A stretch of DNA of 64,000 nt, taken from NCBI RefSeq assembly GCF_041435115.1, contig NZ_CP108046.1, positions 62,001 through 126,000 of the forward strand. Reading direction: 5' to 3'. This DNA comes from Streptomyces sp. NBC_00289 (GTDB lineage Bacteria; Actinomycetota; Actinomycetes; Streptomycetales; Streptomycetaceae). Both the position numbers and the translations under genes were made by a program. The notes below the pieces were generated by a model. The model did not search any database. It saw only the letters and a list, made by a program, of their open reading frames with translations, and was not told the origin of the DNA. Shown here piece after piece: positions 45,396-55,573 of the stretch. Numbering within the stretch: position 1 is the stretch's first letter; every line of letters starts with the position of its first letter.

Positions 45396-45670
45396 CCGAC
45401 CCCCTTTTCTACCTGCTCCAACAGGTCCTCGACCGCGAACAGAGGGCGGCTGGCGCTGACCCGACTGGTCTCGGCCTCCCGGGCACGGTCGAGCATGACG
45501 GCCTTCCACCAGCGGCGCATCACGCCGGGAACCTCGTCCTCCTCAACGGTCAGTACCTCGCCGTGAAAGCGCGCACGGTCCTCGTCAGTCAGAGAGTCGC
45601 CGATGGCACTAATGGTCCGAGGGATCGCGGCAACCCGGCTGTCTGCCGGATGCTCGGGCTGCACGGACAC
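45392..45670 (-). CDS. DUF6247-like protein, antitoxin candidate
   Basis: About 92 residues from GTG 45670 (AGGGGA upstream; a longer TTG-initiated form to 45718 is possible). LTDEDRARFHGEVLTVEEDE then VPGVMRRWWKAVMLDRA matches the helical DUF6247 pattern. It is translationally coupled to the RelE-like gene downstream, the usual arrangement of this toxin-antitoxin-like module in Streptomyces. Confidence 0.5.
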   Translation of the reverse strand: MSVQPEHPADSRVAAIPRTISAIGDSLTDEDRARFHGEVLTVEEDEVPGVMRRWWKAVMLDRAREAETSRVSASRPLFAVEDLLEQVEKGVG

Positions 45671-45756
45671 AGAGTCCCCTTCACTGTCCAAGGCTCCAGC
45701 GCCCCACGAGTAGTCCAAGGTCTGCCCCCGCTCACCCTACAGATCACCAGGTCCCC

Positions 45757-45835
45757 AACCTCGATTCGTCAGCAGGACTCGGTAGCTGACCTGCTCGACA
45801 GTTCGCCCGTAATGTCCTCCGGCCGTTCGTTCTGA
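45757..45835. mobile_element. solo IS1380 left-end remnant
   Basis: CCTCGATTCGTCAGCAGGAC followed, about 45 bp later, by CGCCCGTAATGTCCTCCGGC, matching the left ends of the IS1380 elements at 13884 and 46104. No transposase follows. Confidence 0.55.
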
Positions 45836-45871
45836 TTCCCTCCTCTGCCGCTGGACCGGCATGCCCGACGC

Positions 45872-46103
45872 TCACAGCCCGGTAACCATGTCGAGAAACG
45901 GGACTCGCTGATCGAGCGCGTCGTGCTGGTACCACAGGACACTTACCTCCGCGGTAGCGGAAATCCACAGGACCGGGTCCGGGTACACCGAGAGAGCAGA
46001 GACTGAGTACGTGCTGCGCTCAGCCGCTGTCAACGGCACATGAGATCGTCCGGACCATGAACGTGGATATGCATGGGGTCCACCTGGTCGATCGGGTGAT
46101 CGA
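45872..46103 (-). pseudogene. unassigned protein tail cut by IS1380
   Basis: The minus strand reads YSVSALSVYPDPVLWISATA and EVSVLWYQHDALDQRVPFLD then MVTGL-stop at 45872. The upstream part is separated by the IS1380 insertion at 46104 and is not recognisable beyond it. Family unknown. Confidence 0.3.
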
Positions 46104-47797
46104 CCTCGATTCTTCAGCGGTGGCCATCGACTGACTGGCCTGGCGGGCTGCCCGTTTTGTCCTCTGCCGTTCGAGGACGGGCCGTCGCGTGACGCTGCGG
46201 GTGCGCCGGCCTCCACGGGGCCGGAGTCCTTCCGGTCTGCTCCTTCCTGGTCCTCGCTGGGATGGTGGCCGACCGTCAAGTGACGGCCGGGAGGTCGGTC
46301 AGCCGCTGCCAGGCCAGAGTGAACGCGTGGGCCCAGGGCCAGGTGCGTTCGATCCGCAACCACCGGCGGCGGGCGTGGTGGGCCAGGCGGGCGGGAAGGT
46401 GGTAGATCCGGAACCGCATCGTGTCGGGCTCGGCGCGCACCAGATCGTCCTGGTCGTGCAGGGCCAGGAGACGGACCCAGCAGTCCAGGTCGTGGCCGAT
46501 GTTCGCGGCGAGCATCCACCCCTGGTTGACCTGCCACTTCTTGGACGGCAGGTTACGCAGGCCCATCGCCTTGTCACCACGCACGCGGTCCTCGACCGTG
46601 GCGTGGGAGCGGCTGAGGGCATCGAGCCACTGCGGCTGGTGGGAGCCGGCGATGCCCCACATGTGGCGGATGTTCGTGGCGACGATGCTGTACTTCCAGC
46701 CGGTCTTCTTCTCGAACGCGGTCAGCTTCTTGACCTGCCGCCCGGACGGTTTGACCCGGCGGACCAGCAGCCGCATCCCGTCCGGCCAGCCCGGCCGCCG
46801 GTTCAGCCCGGTCAACTCCGCGACCCCATAGCTTTCGTGGGGTGTGCCGTCCTGTTCGAGCAGCGCGTCCCAGGCTGCGGCCGGCAGTTTCACGATGGCC
46901 TGCTCGTCGTCGGCGGTGATGGTCCAGCCGGTCAGGTAGCGCACGGTGCGCCGGGCGGTGTTCAGCTTCTCCAGGTGCTCCAGCAGTTCGTGGGTGGCGC
47001 CCGCGCCGTCGACGCGGACCAGGATCTTCGCGCGGGAGCTGTCGGGGATCTGCCGAAGCGCGTCCGCGAGCACGGCGAGGTGGTCGGCGACCGTGTTCGA
47101 GCCCGCGTTGCCCTCGCGCAGCAGCATGGCCAACGACTCCTGGGTGTTGGCACACCACGCCGCGAGCGGGTGGAAGCCGAACGTCTTCTTGAAGGTGGCC
47201 GCGGCGCCCTCCTTCTTGGAGGACGCGTTGATGATCGTGGCGTCGATGTCGATCACGATCCAGCCGGTCAGCACCTTGCCGGCCACCGTCAGCCAGGGGA
47301 AGCCGCCGGGACGCAGCGCGAGCACGTCCCACACCCGGCGGCGTACCCGCGCGCGGGCTTTCGCGATCCGCCCGCGCGCCCGCCGGTCGAGGTCGGCCAG
47401 CAGACGGTGCGCGGTGGAGTCCGACGCGGCCGGGCCGAAGATCGCCTGGTGGTGGGCCTGGAGTTGCCCGGCGTCGGACAGGTTCGTCGCCCCGAGCACG
47501 ATCGCCGAGGCCAGGCCCAGCAGCACGTGCGTACGGTCCCGCCAGTTCGCGCTCCCGCCTGCCGGCCACAGCCGCGCAAGCGCGGCGGTCAGCCCGACCT
47601 GGTCCGCGACCCGTGCAGCAGCACCCCGGCATGCCCGACCAGCCCCTTCCCATCAGCCGTCACAGACAGCCGCCGGTCCCAGAAAGGTGCACCTGACTCT
47701 TGCGCTGATACGACCTCGACACTCGCATCCTCGCAGGCCACGGGGCACCTTTCGCTAACTCCGAGTCAGACCGGCTCGCCCGGCTGAATACCCGAGG
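46104..47797 (-). mobile_element. IS1380-family element
   Basis: Starts CCTCGATTCTTCAGCGG at 46104 and ends, inverted, GGCTGAATACCCGAGG at 47797. TCGA is duplicated at 46100-46103 and 47798-47801. Length 1694 bp; transposase frameshifted near its start. Confidence 0.86.
46276..47685 (-). pseudogene. IS1380-family transposase, frameshifted near the N-terminus
   Basis: The main frame (47526 to 46276, LLGLASAIVLGATNLSDAGQ onward) carries the core: GWIVIDIDATIINASSKKEG, KILVRVDGAGATHELLEHLE and RSHATVEDRVRGDKAMGLRN, ending LTDLPAVT. The N-terminal residues (TADGKGLVGHAGVLL) are in a different frame, with the change near 47610 where the related element at 14055 reads VLLRRCADRTGLTEAL. About 30-40 residues would be lost from a protein started downstream. 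Confidence 0.75.
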
Positions 47798-47805
47798 TCG
47801 AGCAG

Positions 47806-48417
47806 GTGACGCAGCACGGTTGGGACACGACGGATGCGCCGGTCATTTCCGATCCGGTGCCGGTGCCAGCAGAAGTGATAGCCCGATTGCGACTGCCCGG
47901 AGACAGGTCGTTGCCGCCGAGCCTGCAGCGCTGGCTCGCCTTCGACGGCTCGTGGCTCACCGAGCTGGGCTGGCTCAAGAGCCCACAGCACCCCCTCCTG
48001 GAAGGCCAGCCGTTGGGCGAGACCACGGCGCAGATGCACGGGTTCACCGAACAGGACGGCCCATGGGTGGAAGTGTTCACCGCTTTCGAGGGGCTGCTGC
48101 CTGGGCGGTGCTTCCCCCTCGTCGGTGGCTGCGACTCCCGGCGCCTGCTGTATCCGGGGGAAGCCGACTCCACCGGTGAATACCCCATCCTGGTGACCGA
48201 TATTGACGACCTGCCCTATGTCGCCGTGATGTACCCGGGACTCGATGTGTACCTGGCCGAACTCGCCGGAGTGATCGACCTGGACTTCGACGACTACACC
48301 TCGCTGACCCACCACGCCGAGTACGGCAGTCGCATGCGAGAACACGCCGACCGCACTGGACTGGGCCCCGAGGGCACAGAAATCCAGGACCGGGATTGGT
48401 CAGATAGCAGCGGCTGA
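47806..48417 (+). CDS. SMI1/KNR4 (SUKH)-type protein, immunity-like
   Basis: About 203 residues from GTG 47806, only 4 bp beyond the IS1380 target duplication, so its native promoter has been displaced. LPPSLQRWLAFDGSWLTELG, the long central strand region, and FEGLLPGRCFPLVGGCDSRR then PILVTDIDDLPYVAVMYPGL fit the SUKH fold. SUKH proteins commonly neutralise polymorphic toxins; no toxin gene is visible nearby, so this would be an orphan. Confidence 0.6.
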   Translation: MTQHGWDTTDAPVISDPVPVPAEVIARLRLPGDRSLPPSLQRWLAFDGSWLTELGWLKSPQHPLLEGQPLGETTAQMHGFTEQDGPWVEVFTAFEGLLPGRCFPLVGGCDSRRLLYPGEADSTGEYPILVTDIDDLPYVAVMYPGLDVYLAELAGVIDLDFDDYTSLTHHAEYGSRMREHADRTGLGPEGTEIQDRDWSDSSG

Positions 48418-48572
48418 CCGTCTGAAACTCACCTTGGAAGAGGCGATTGCCCATTTTGAGGAAATCGGATTTCCCGGTCGGCGGGATCACTCTTCCCTGC
48501 CGGTCGGAACTGCGAACCGTGCCGCCAACGTCTATCGCGAGCACGAGCGACCATCACTGGAGGCCATTGACC

Positions 48573-48900
48573 ATGACTTCGAAGAATTCCGGCGGCGTCG
48601 GATGCCTCCTCGCCGGCCTCGGTGCTGCTATCGCGGCGCTCGTGTGGGCGCCGCGGGCCGCGTTCAGTATCGATGGAGGGTTCGAAGGCCATGCCGTGAT
48701 CTGAGCGTACTCTTCGTCGGTCTGCCGCTCATCGTGCTTGGCGGCGCTCTGGCTCCGGCCTTCGCCTGGGTGCTGACCATACGGTGGGTGCGCCGCCCCC
48801 GGGCCGCGGCACTCGCGGCCGTGGCCGCGCTCGCATTCGGGGTGTGGGGCGCTCACGGAGTGGTGGACCCCGCGCCAGCACCCGGCCCCCGGTTACGGAC
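48573..48900 (+). pseudogene. small two-segment membrane protein, frameshifted
   Basis: From ATG 48573, MTSKNSGGVGCLLAGLGAAI and AALVWAPRAAFSI form a first membrane segment, ending at a TGA near 48704. The next frame continues [20 protein letters not shown] then [20 protein letters not shown], a second and third hydrophobic stretch. A one-base change near 48700 would fuse them. Function unknown. Confidence 0.4.
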
Positions 48901-49089
48901 CCGGGATCTGACCTGGCGCCGTCTGTTGAGCCCGGGCTGCCACGGCTCGAAGCAAGCCCGGCTGCCGCATGCGTACGCGCGCACCTTGCCGGTCTGCGCT
49001 TGTGCCTTCAGCCGTTGATGCCTCCACCGTCAGGGGGACCGGCTACTGTGGCCGGACATCCTGAACGATCTTGGTGGGAGTGGTGGGCA

Positions 49090-49539
49090 GTGGCGGGCGA
49101 AACGCTGGCGACGGTTGTGGGGAACTTGACCGCTGATCCGGAACTCCGGTTCACAACGGCAGGAATTCCGGTGGCCGGTTTCACGGTTGCATCGACGCCG
49201 CGCACGTACGACCGTGAACGGGGCCAGTGGGTGGATGGCGAGCCGCTGTTCCTGCGGTGTTCGCTGTGGCGGCAGCCCGCCGAGAATGCTGCCGGGTCCC
49301 TGACCAAGGGCATGCGCATCATCGTCACCGGACGGCTCAAGCAGCGGACCTTCGACGACAACGAGGGACAGCGCCGCACCGTCGTCGAGATGGATGCCGA
49401 AGACGTCGCGGTCTCCCTCACGTACGCGACCGCGTCTGTCACCAAGGCCTATCGGCCCAGCGGCAGCGGAGCAGCCGCACCAGTCCCGGGTCAGCAGCCG
49501 CAACAGCCCAGCGCCGAGACGCAGCCACACCCCTTCTGA
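49090..49539 (+). CDS. ssb: single-stranded DNA-binding protein, accessory type
   Basis: About 149 residues from GTG 49090 behind GGGAG. The OB fold is clear: [60 protein letters not shown] and [20 protein letters not shown]. The C-terminus is shortened to [11 protein letters not shown]; it ends in Pro-Phe but lacks the acidic residues that normally recruit partners. It binds ssDNA in replication and recombination; an extra copy in a mobile-element-rich region may belong to a lost plasmid or phage. Confidence 0.82.
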   Translation: MAGETLATVVGNLTADPELRFTTAGIPVAGFTVASTPRTYDRERGQWVDGEPLFLRCSLWRQPAENAAGSLTKGMRIIVTGRLKQRTFDDNEGQRRTVVEMDAEDVAVSLTYATASVTKAYRPSGSGAAAPVPGQQPQQPSAETQPHPF

Positions 49540-49653
49540 GCTTCCGGCCTCGTGAGAGGTGAACACGGGCGGCGATAATATTCCTAGGATTCGGGGGTCA
49601 TCGATGGTAGGAATTTCGCGTCCTGACTCCCAGTCTCAGTAGTCGACGTCAAT

Positions 49654-49986
49654 GAGCCTTTTTCACTTGTACGGCCTGCGGGTGAGGGTCGGCAAAGTGT
49701 TGCCGGTGGCGTGCCGAACGGGGCATCCCGTTGGTTTGGAGAGTCGCCAGACATAACCTTCACCTGCGGAGATGCCCCGTGTTCTCCTATGGTGCCGGAT
49801 GCGATGTCGATCCGGAGCTCCTGGAGCTGGTCACGATGGTGATCGTGTCCTGTGAAGCCGGCCGGCGCTGCAGACTGCGTCCGTACGACCGGGCCCGGTG
49901 CACCCTGGTCTACCTGCGCAAGCACGACACCCTCGAACAGATCGCCGCAGGCTTCGGCATCAGCACGGCCACCGCCTGGCGCTACG
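49654..49986 (+). pseudogene. ISL2-type element, 5' fragment
   Basis: GAGCCTTTTTCACTTGTACG at 49654 is the same terminus as in the element at 2909-3792, and the transposase start (VFSYGAGCDVDPELLELVTM to FGISTATAWRY) matches it closely. It stops at about 49986, where ISL3 sequence begins. Confidence 0.8.
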
Positions 49987-50163
49987 CCCGAGATCGCCGA
50001 GTTCATCGACACCGGACACCACAACGCCAAGAGCGAGGGAATCAACCGCGTGATCAAGCTGGTCGCCCGCAACGCGTTCGGTTTCCGCAATGCCGTCAGC
50101 CAGCGCCTACGCACACGCTGCGTGACCACCCGCCGAGCCCGCGGACACCTCCGCACCGCTTAA
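49987..50163 (+). pseudogene. ISL3-family transposase C-terminal fragment
   Basis: Reads PEIAEFIDTGHHNAKSEGIN, the catalytic-Glu region, then RVIKLVARNAFGFRNAVSQR and ends at a stop at 50163. Joined to the preceding ISL2 fragment but in a different frame. Confidence 0.72.
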
Positions 50164-50189
50164 CTTCGAAGACCCCGCAAGGAACCCCT

Positions 50190-50633
50190 CCACCCCCGCT
50201 ACGTCAAGGACGCCAGCGCCTACGAGATCAAGCACGAGGCGCGCTACCAGACCTTCGCGACCAACCATCGCCGGGGACAGATCGCCCATCTGGACGGCCG
50301 GCACCGCAAGCACGCCAGGATCGAGCCCAAGATCCGCGATCAGAAGGCGTCCGGGATCGGCCTGTTGCCCTCGCGCGAGTTGAACGTCAACGCCTCCTGG
50401 CTCACCGCCACCACCCTCGCCGCCGATCTCCGCTGCTGGTTCCAGCTCCTCGCCCTGGACGGCGAGATGGCCAGGGCCACTCCGAAGACGTTGCGCTACC
50501 GCGTCCTCCACGTGCCCGCCCGCCTCGTCCGCGGCCAGCGGAAACGACGCCTGAAACTTCCCGGCACCTGGCCCTGGGCCGGCATCATCATCCGCGCCTT
50601 CCGGCGCATCCTCGCTCTGCCGCACCCCATCTG
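50190..50633 (+). pseudogene. IS1380-family transposase C-terminal fragment
   Basis: In one frame RYVKDASAYEIKHEARYQTF, DGRHRKHARIEPKIRDQKAS, LNVNASWLTATTLAADLRCW and PGTWPWAGIIIRAFRRILAL before the stop at 50633. Only the last third of the transposase is present; a third distinct IS scrap in a row. Confidence 0.68.
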
Positions 50634-50760
50634 ACCAGCACAAACGATCACATCGAACGCCGAGAGGGGGCCACCAGCAGGCCCCGGGCCCGTGGAACCC
50701 GGCGTCATCCGGTACGTCAGCCGACGCGCGCCCCTGACCGGCACCGTCCCCGGACAGGAA

Positions 50761-51333
50761 TCAACGCGACATCACGGACGCAAGATCAACCGACCGCCGC
50801 CGTGAAACAACGAGGCCAGGGCCTGCTGCGCCTTGCGGCGGCGCGAGGATGTGTCGGTGAGCGTGGCTTCCTCTTCGCTGAGGACGGTCTGGATGATGTC
50901 GACGTAGTCCGGACCGACCTTCCATACGGCCTGTCCCGGATCGAGCGCCGGGATCTTTTCGACAGGCTGCCGTTCGAGGGAGCGGGATACCGGCCCCGAC
51001 CGCCTGGACGACCTGCCCGCCCAGTCCCGGCCGGTCATCGCCGACACCAGGGGTGAAGGCCTGGCGCTGTTCTGAGGGGTCGGATCGGCATTTCGTGTCG
51101 CGCCTTGGCCGCTGGCCTGGTGACAGGGGTTTCACCAGCTCTTGGAAGTCGAGGGCGGTGATTGTCTTGGCGACGAGAGAAAGGGCGCCGAGGGGGTCGC
51201 GGTAGTGGGTGGTGGGGATCTTCCTGTCCTTCAGATGAGCGATCGCACGAGTGCTGCTTTCGCGTCTGAAGGCAGCTTTTTGTTGTTGTTGGGGCTGCGG
51301 GGTTGTCCCGGTTTCTGCCGGGACAACCCTCAT
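50761..51333 (-). pseudogene. unrecognised protein, probably frameshifted
   Basis: From 51333 one frame reads STRAIAHLKDRKIPTTHYRD and PLGALSLVAKTITALDFQEL. From about 51047 another frame reads AVWKVGPDYVDIIQTVLSEE then EATLTDTSSRRRKAQQALAS to a stop at 50772. The two may be one protein with an indel near 51050. It is not a transposase pattern I know; a plasmid-transfer or helicase-like protein tail is possible but unproven. Confidence 0.3.
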
Positions 51334-51399
51334 CTGGGGATGAACACAACAGGTTTCCCCCGCAGTGTCAGGCGCGGGTGGCTGTGGTGTTCAGCGATA

Positions 51400-52200
51400 T
51401 CAGGCAAGCTCTGGTAGGAAGCTGACTGATCCCAGCCTTGCAGCGAGATCTTTCAGTAGTTCTCTCCCTGCCGACCACAAGGTGATATCCCAGCAGTTCG
51501 GTGACCTCTCGACCAAAAGCACCCGCTGGTCGCCGGACCGGTCGGCATACCGGAAAGTGGTCCCGGCAGGAACTTCAAACGAAGACTGCATCTGTTGGAG
51601 CTCTGTTCCGAGCGTCGTCAAATCGACCTGGGTTACTGGTAGCGCTCGACCGCTTAGGGAAAATCCGTCCGGGAATACGTCCCACAGGCGGGTGTAGATC
51701 AGATCGGAGAAGCGCGCCACATGCGGCTGCCACTGCATCTCGGGTCCCACCACATCAAAAGAAACTACCAGCGGCGGGTCATCTGCGCCGTTGAGGCGCG
51801 CGACCATGAACCACACGCCTTGATCCTCCTCCATGAACGGCAGGAGGCCGAGAGCCAACGGATCGACCCTGGAAGCTTCCTCGCCGGGCTCCGCCTCCTG
51901 GTCGCTGGCGCCACCGGGAAAACGCCAATACGGCCCCCAATACCCGAAGTCCCTTATTGGGTAGATTCGTTCCAGGCTCGATGTCGCAGCGAGGAGATCC
52001 ACCAGCTTGGGGCGGGAGTACCATTCGCGGACCGCTGCAGGCAAGACAACGCCGTGCGTGGCCTCCAGCAGGTCCAAGCGATCTACGGCGGCATCAGACA
52101 CATTCGCCGCTGCGCCAGCAAGGGTCAACGCTGCCGAAAAGTAACTCAACTTGCGAACGCCTCCATAAAGTGCACGGAAATGCCCCACTCGAGTAAACAT
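51400..52200 (-). CDS. SMI1/KNR4 (SUKH)-type protein, immunity-like
   Basis: About 266 residues from ATG 52200. The SUKH pattern is plain: LEATHGVVLPAAVREWYSRP near residue 50, YWRFPGGASDQEAEPG, GLLPFMEEDQGVWFMVARLN then DDPPLVVSFDVVG, and FSDLIYTRLWDVF. SUKH family members protect against polymorphic toxins or act as regulatory scaffolds. The NF041680 element lies 28 bp upstream of its start, so expression may be disturbed. No toxin partner is visible. Confidence 0.72.
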   Translation of the reverse strand: MFTRVGHFRALYGGVRKLSYFSAALTLAGAAANVSDAAVDRLDLLEATHGVVLPAAVREWYSRPKLVDLLAATSSLERIYPIRDFGYWGPYWRFPGGASDQEAEPGEEASRVDPLALGLLPFMEEDQGVWFMVARLNGADDPPLVVSFDVVGPEMQWQPHVARFSDLIYTRLWDVFPDGFSLSGRALPVTQVDLTTLGTELQQMQSSFEVPAGTTFRYADRSGDQRVLLVERSPNCWDITLWSAGRELLKDLAARLGSVSFLPELA

Positions 52201-52228
52201 TTACCCAGTCTTATTTACGAAACATGCC

Positions 52229-53841
52229 CTAGCTTGATCTTTAACGCCTGGCGTCGAATGACGCGTCGAACTTGATCACTCGGTCCGGTAACTGCCGTAC
52301 GTGGAGGCGGCCTTCGTCTGAACATGTGCTCCGACCAAGGAACACACACATTCAGAACGAAGGCCGTGAGGATGAGTCTGCTGCATCACGACGCCCAATC
52401 GGAGGCGTTGGCACAACTGTCATGCTTCCGGGGCGAGTTCTACGCCTGTCTGACCGCTCGTTCGGACGCCTTGTTCGAGCTCGCTGATGCCATCCTGTGC
52501 GGTGACGGGCCGGTGAGGTCTCTGGCCGAGCTGTCGCTGGTGGGTGAACACCGTCGCGGTCATGGCGGGCTCTACGCGGCGGTGGCCCGTGGTCGCATCG
52601 ATGCCGGCCGGCTGCGGCGGGCACTGGCCGAGGTGCAACTGCCACGGGCTGCCGACGGCCGGCTGGTCCTGGCCATCGACGTCACCTGCTGGCTGCGGCC
52701 CGACGCGCACACCTCACCGCAGCGGATCCTGTGCCACACGTACGGCCGGGGCAAGGACCACCACATCCCGGTCCCGGGCTGGCCCTACTCGATCATCTGC
52801 GCGCTGGAGCCGGGCCGCAGCTCATGGACCGCACCACTGGACGCACTGCGGCTGGCGCCCGGTGATGACACCGCCACCGTCACCGCCCGGCAACTGCGTG
52901 ATCTACTGCAGCGACTGATCGCAGCGGGGCAGTGGCAGGCGGGTGACCCGGACATCCTCGTCGTCGCGGACGCCGGATACGACGCGCCCCGCCTTGGCTT
53001 TCTCCTCAAAGACCTGCCGGTCCAGGTGCTGGCCAGGATGCGATCCGACCGGGTCCTGCGCAGGGCTGTCCCACCGCGGCTGCCGCACACCCAGGGCCGG
53101 CCGCCCCGGCACGGTGGCGAGTTCGTCTTCGGACAGCCCGACACCTGGGGCACCCCGGACACCGAGGCCGTCGCCGACACCCGTCTCTACGGCACCGCCA
53201 GGGCCCGCTCCTGGGACCGCCTGCACCCCAAACTGACCCACCGTTCCTCCTGGGCCGCTGCCGACGGCACCCTCCCGATCGTCGAAGGGACGGTGATCCG
53301 CCTGGACATCGACCACCTGCCCAGCGGAGCAACCCCCAAGCCAGTCTGGCTGTGGTGGTCCGGCACCGACGCCACCCCGGCAGATGCCGACCGTCTCTGG
53401 CAGGTATACCTGCGACGCTTCGACATCGAGCACACCTTCCGCCTGTTCAAACAGACCCTCGGCTGGACCTCCCCGAAGATCCGCACCCCCGAGGCAGCCG
53501 ACCGATGGACCTGGCTGATCCTCGCCGCCTACACCCAACTGCGGCTCGCCCGGCCGCTGGCGGCCGACCGACGTCGCCCCTGGGAAAGACCAACTCCGCC
53601 GGACAGACTCACCCCCGCCCGAGTCCGCCGCGACTTCCGGCACATCCGCCCCAAGGCCAGCTGCCCGGCCCAAGCACCGAAACCCACCCGTCCTGGCCCC
53701 CGACGACCACCAGGCCGAAAGAACACCCGACCCACCCCACGCCACGACGTTCACACACCCCGCAAAACACCGGCGGCGAAACAACGAACGAAGAAGTCGA
53801 CCACCCCACGACCACGCCGCACAGGTTAAAGATCAAGCTAG
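52229..53841 (+). mobile_element. NF041680-type IS, intact copy
   Basis: CTAGCTTGATCTTTAAC at 52229 is repeated exactly inverted, ending at 53841. Between the left end and the gene, GGCGGCCTTCGTCTGA...GAACGAAGGCC can form a hairpin just before the start codon, also present in the damaged copy. No target duplication was recognised. Confidence 0.78.
52372..53829 (+). CDS. NF041680-family DDE transposase
   Basis: About 485 residues from ATG 52372, the homologue of the start in the damaged copy. The catalytic core is complete: GRLVLAIDVTCWLRPDAHTS, DILVVADAGYDAPRLGFLLK, and the C-terminal FDIEHTFRLFKQTLGWTSPK with the Glu. The last 80 residues are very rich in Pro, Arg and Lys. The open frame and identical ends suggest the element could still move. 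It is named after the NCBIfam family; IS4/IS701-like fold. Confidence 0.82.
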   Translation: MSLLHHDAQSEALAQLSCFRGEFYACLTARSDALFELADAILCGDGPVRSLAELSLVGEHRRGHGGLYAAVARGRIDAGRLRRALAEVQLPRAADGRLVLAIDVTCWLRPDAHTSPQRILCHTYGRGKDHHIPVPGWPYSIICALEPGRSSWTAPLDALRLAPGDDTATVTARQLRDLLQRLIAAGQWQAGDPDILVVADAGYDAPRLGFLLKDLPVQVLARMRSDRVLRRAVPPRLPHTQGRPPRHGGEFVFGQPDTWGTPDTEAVADTRLYGTARARSWDRLHPKLTHRSSWAAADGTLPIVEGTVIRLDIDHLPSGATPKPVWLWWSGTDATPADADRLWQVYLRRFDIEHTFRLFKQTLGWTSPKIRTPEAADRWTWLILAAYTQLRLARPLAADRRRPWERPTPPDRLTPARVRRDFRHIRPKASCPAQAPKPTRPGPRRPPGRKNTRPTPRHDVHTPRKTPAAKQRTKKSTTPRPRRTG

Positions 53842-53915
53842 CTTGCGCACCCGTAAAGACAAGAGCCACCGATGTCGATCCACTCGGTATCGCCGATAGA
53901 CCCGCAAGTCTCTGA

Positions 53916-54614
53916 TCAGACGATGTGATCACATTCGATCAGCAACTGCCATTCCTGGATTTCAAGGTAAGGCGCAAAGTGCTCATTGTCAGCCACGGAT
54001 TTGCTTGCTGCGGGATCGCGCTCGACTATCTTCTCAAGTTCGCGCAGCGAATCGTTGGGTCTCCCCAAGATCGCCAGAGTCTCAGCATGTTTGTAGCGCA
54101 CCATGAGAGCCATCGGCAATGCGGCCAACGTTCTCCCGCCGACTTCGGCAGCCTCCACATGAAGATCCAGCCTCCGCAACAGCAGAATCAGATTGAACGC
54201 CGAGCTTTCGTGGTCGTCTTCAAGCGCCAGTGCCGCGCGGTAGGACCCGAGAGCTTGTTCGTGATGCTGAAGCGCCTCATGAGCAAAAGCGAGGTTGAAG
54301 TGTGCATCAGTGAAGTCGGGATCTATTGTAATGCACTTCTCTGCGAACGATATCGCCGCCTCGTAGCTGTCTAGTGCGGCTGCTGCCTGAGATGCAAGAA
54401 AGAGAAGTGACGGATTCTCCGGCTCGGCGGCAAGCAGGGGGGTGAGCCGCTTCTGAGCCTTCGCAAATTTCTCGGAATGCAGCATCCAAACGACCTTCGC
54501 CATAGGGCTTTGCGGTGCCAGGACATCAACAACGAAGGGATCACCAGCGTACTTTGTGAATTCCCTCCGCGCTCGCTCGATCAGGTCATCGTTGAGCGCG
54601 AGCGCACTGGCCAT
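53916..54614 (-). CDS. TPR-repeat protein
   Basis: About 232 residues from ATG 54614. Tandem tetratricopeptide helices are evident: NPSLLFLASQAAAALDSYEA, AEKCITIDPDFTDAHFNLAF then AHEALQHHEQALGSYRAALA. The N-terminal SPMAKVVWMLHSEKFAKAQK is also helical. No enzymatic motif. GC is visibly lower than in the neighbouring transposases. Its place beside SUKH proteins suggests an accessory or immunity-island gene; the partner is unknown. Confidence 0.6.
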   Translation of the reverse strand: MASALALNDDLIERARREFTKYAGDPFVVDVLAPQSPMAKVVWMLHSEKFAKAQKRLTPLLAAEPENPSLLFLASQAAAALDSYEAAISFAEKCITIDPDFTDAHFNLAFAHEALQHHEQALGSYRAALALEDDHESSAFNLILLLRRLDLHVEAAEVGGRTLAALPMALMVRYKHAETLAILGRPNDSLRELEKIVERDPAASKSVADNEHFAPYLEIQEWQLLIECDHIV

Positions 54615-55573
54615 GTCACGTACTGCGCGCCCCCGCCGTCCTAACCTCGATCGTTCATGAGTCCTTGTCGGTTTGTTGACGGGGACTCTGCGTTTGTGTG
54701 GTGGGGTCTTTTCGGGGCTGGGGCAGGCCGAGGGCCCGGCTCTCGCGTCGGATGGGCGCCGGGTTCCACTTCACCGGTGTGGTGGTGCGGGTTTGTCGGG
54801 ACGGGCGATGTGGCTGGTCAACCGGGGTTCGGCAGGGCGTGGAGCCTGACGATCGCGTGGCTGATGACAGCGGTCCAGGGCCATCGGGCGGGCAGGCGGA
54901 GCCAGCGGCGACGGCCGGTGTTCACGAGCTGAGCGGCGGCGGAGAACAGCCGCAGCCGGAGCTTCTTGGGTTCCCAGCGGCGGGCCTCGCCGGTCAGCGC
55001 GAGCATCGGCATCCAGGCGAGGAGGTCGAGCGCGAGGGAGACGATCTCCAGCCAGATCTGGTTCTGGGCCGTGTCGTGCAGGGGCAGATTGCGCAGGCCG
55101 GTGGCACGGGCGCCTCGGATGCGGTCCTCGCAGCGTGCCCGTCTGCGGTGACGCAGTTCGAGGTCGGCGAGCTGGCCGCCTTTCGTGTTGGTCGCGAAGC
55201 AGGTGAGCCGGTTGCCGTCGAGGTCGGTGAAGCGCAACTGGGCGCCGGGGTGCGGGCGTTCTTTGCGGACGATCAGCCGCATGCCCGTGGGCCAGGTACT
55301 CAGGTCGGGCATGTCGGTGATCTCGGCGACCCAGGCGCCGGGCCGCTCGGTGCCGTCGGCGTCGTAGGCGGGTGTCCATGCCTTCTTCGGGATCTTCAGT
55401 ACGGCCTGGTGGATGGCGTCGGTGGTGGTCATTCCGACGGAATACGACAGCCACCGGCCCCGGCGGGAGAGCCAGTCGAGGAAGGTGTGGGTGCCGCCGG
55501 CGGAGTCGGTGCGGATCAGTGTCTGCCGTCCCCGCCGCAGGTGTTTGGGCAGTTGGGCGACCCTGATGGTTAA

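Noticed and set aside
46189..47787. 532-codon + strand frame opposite the second IS1380
   Set aside because: Shadow of the IS1380 transposase; the equivalent frame exists opposite the other IS1380 copy.
49731..51056. 441-codon open frame as a real fused protein
   Set aside because: Its segments match different IS families in differing frames; Arg/Pro-rich translation after 49990.
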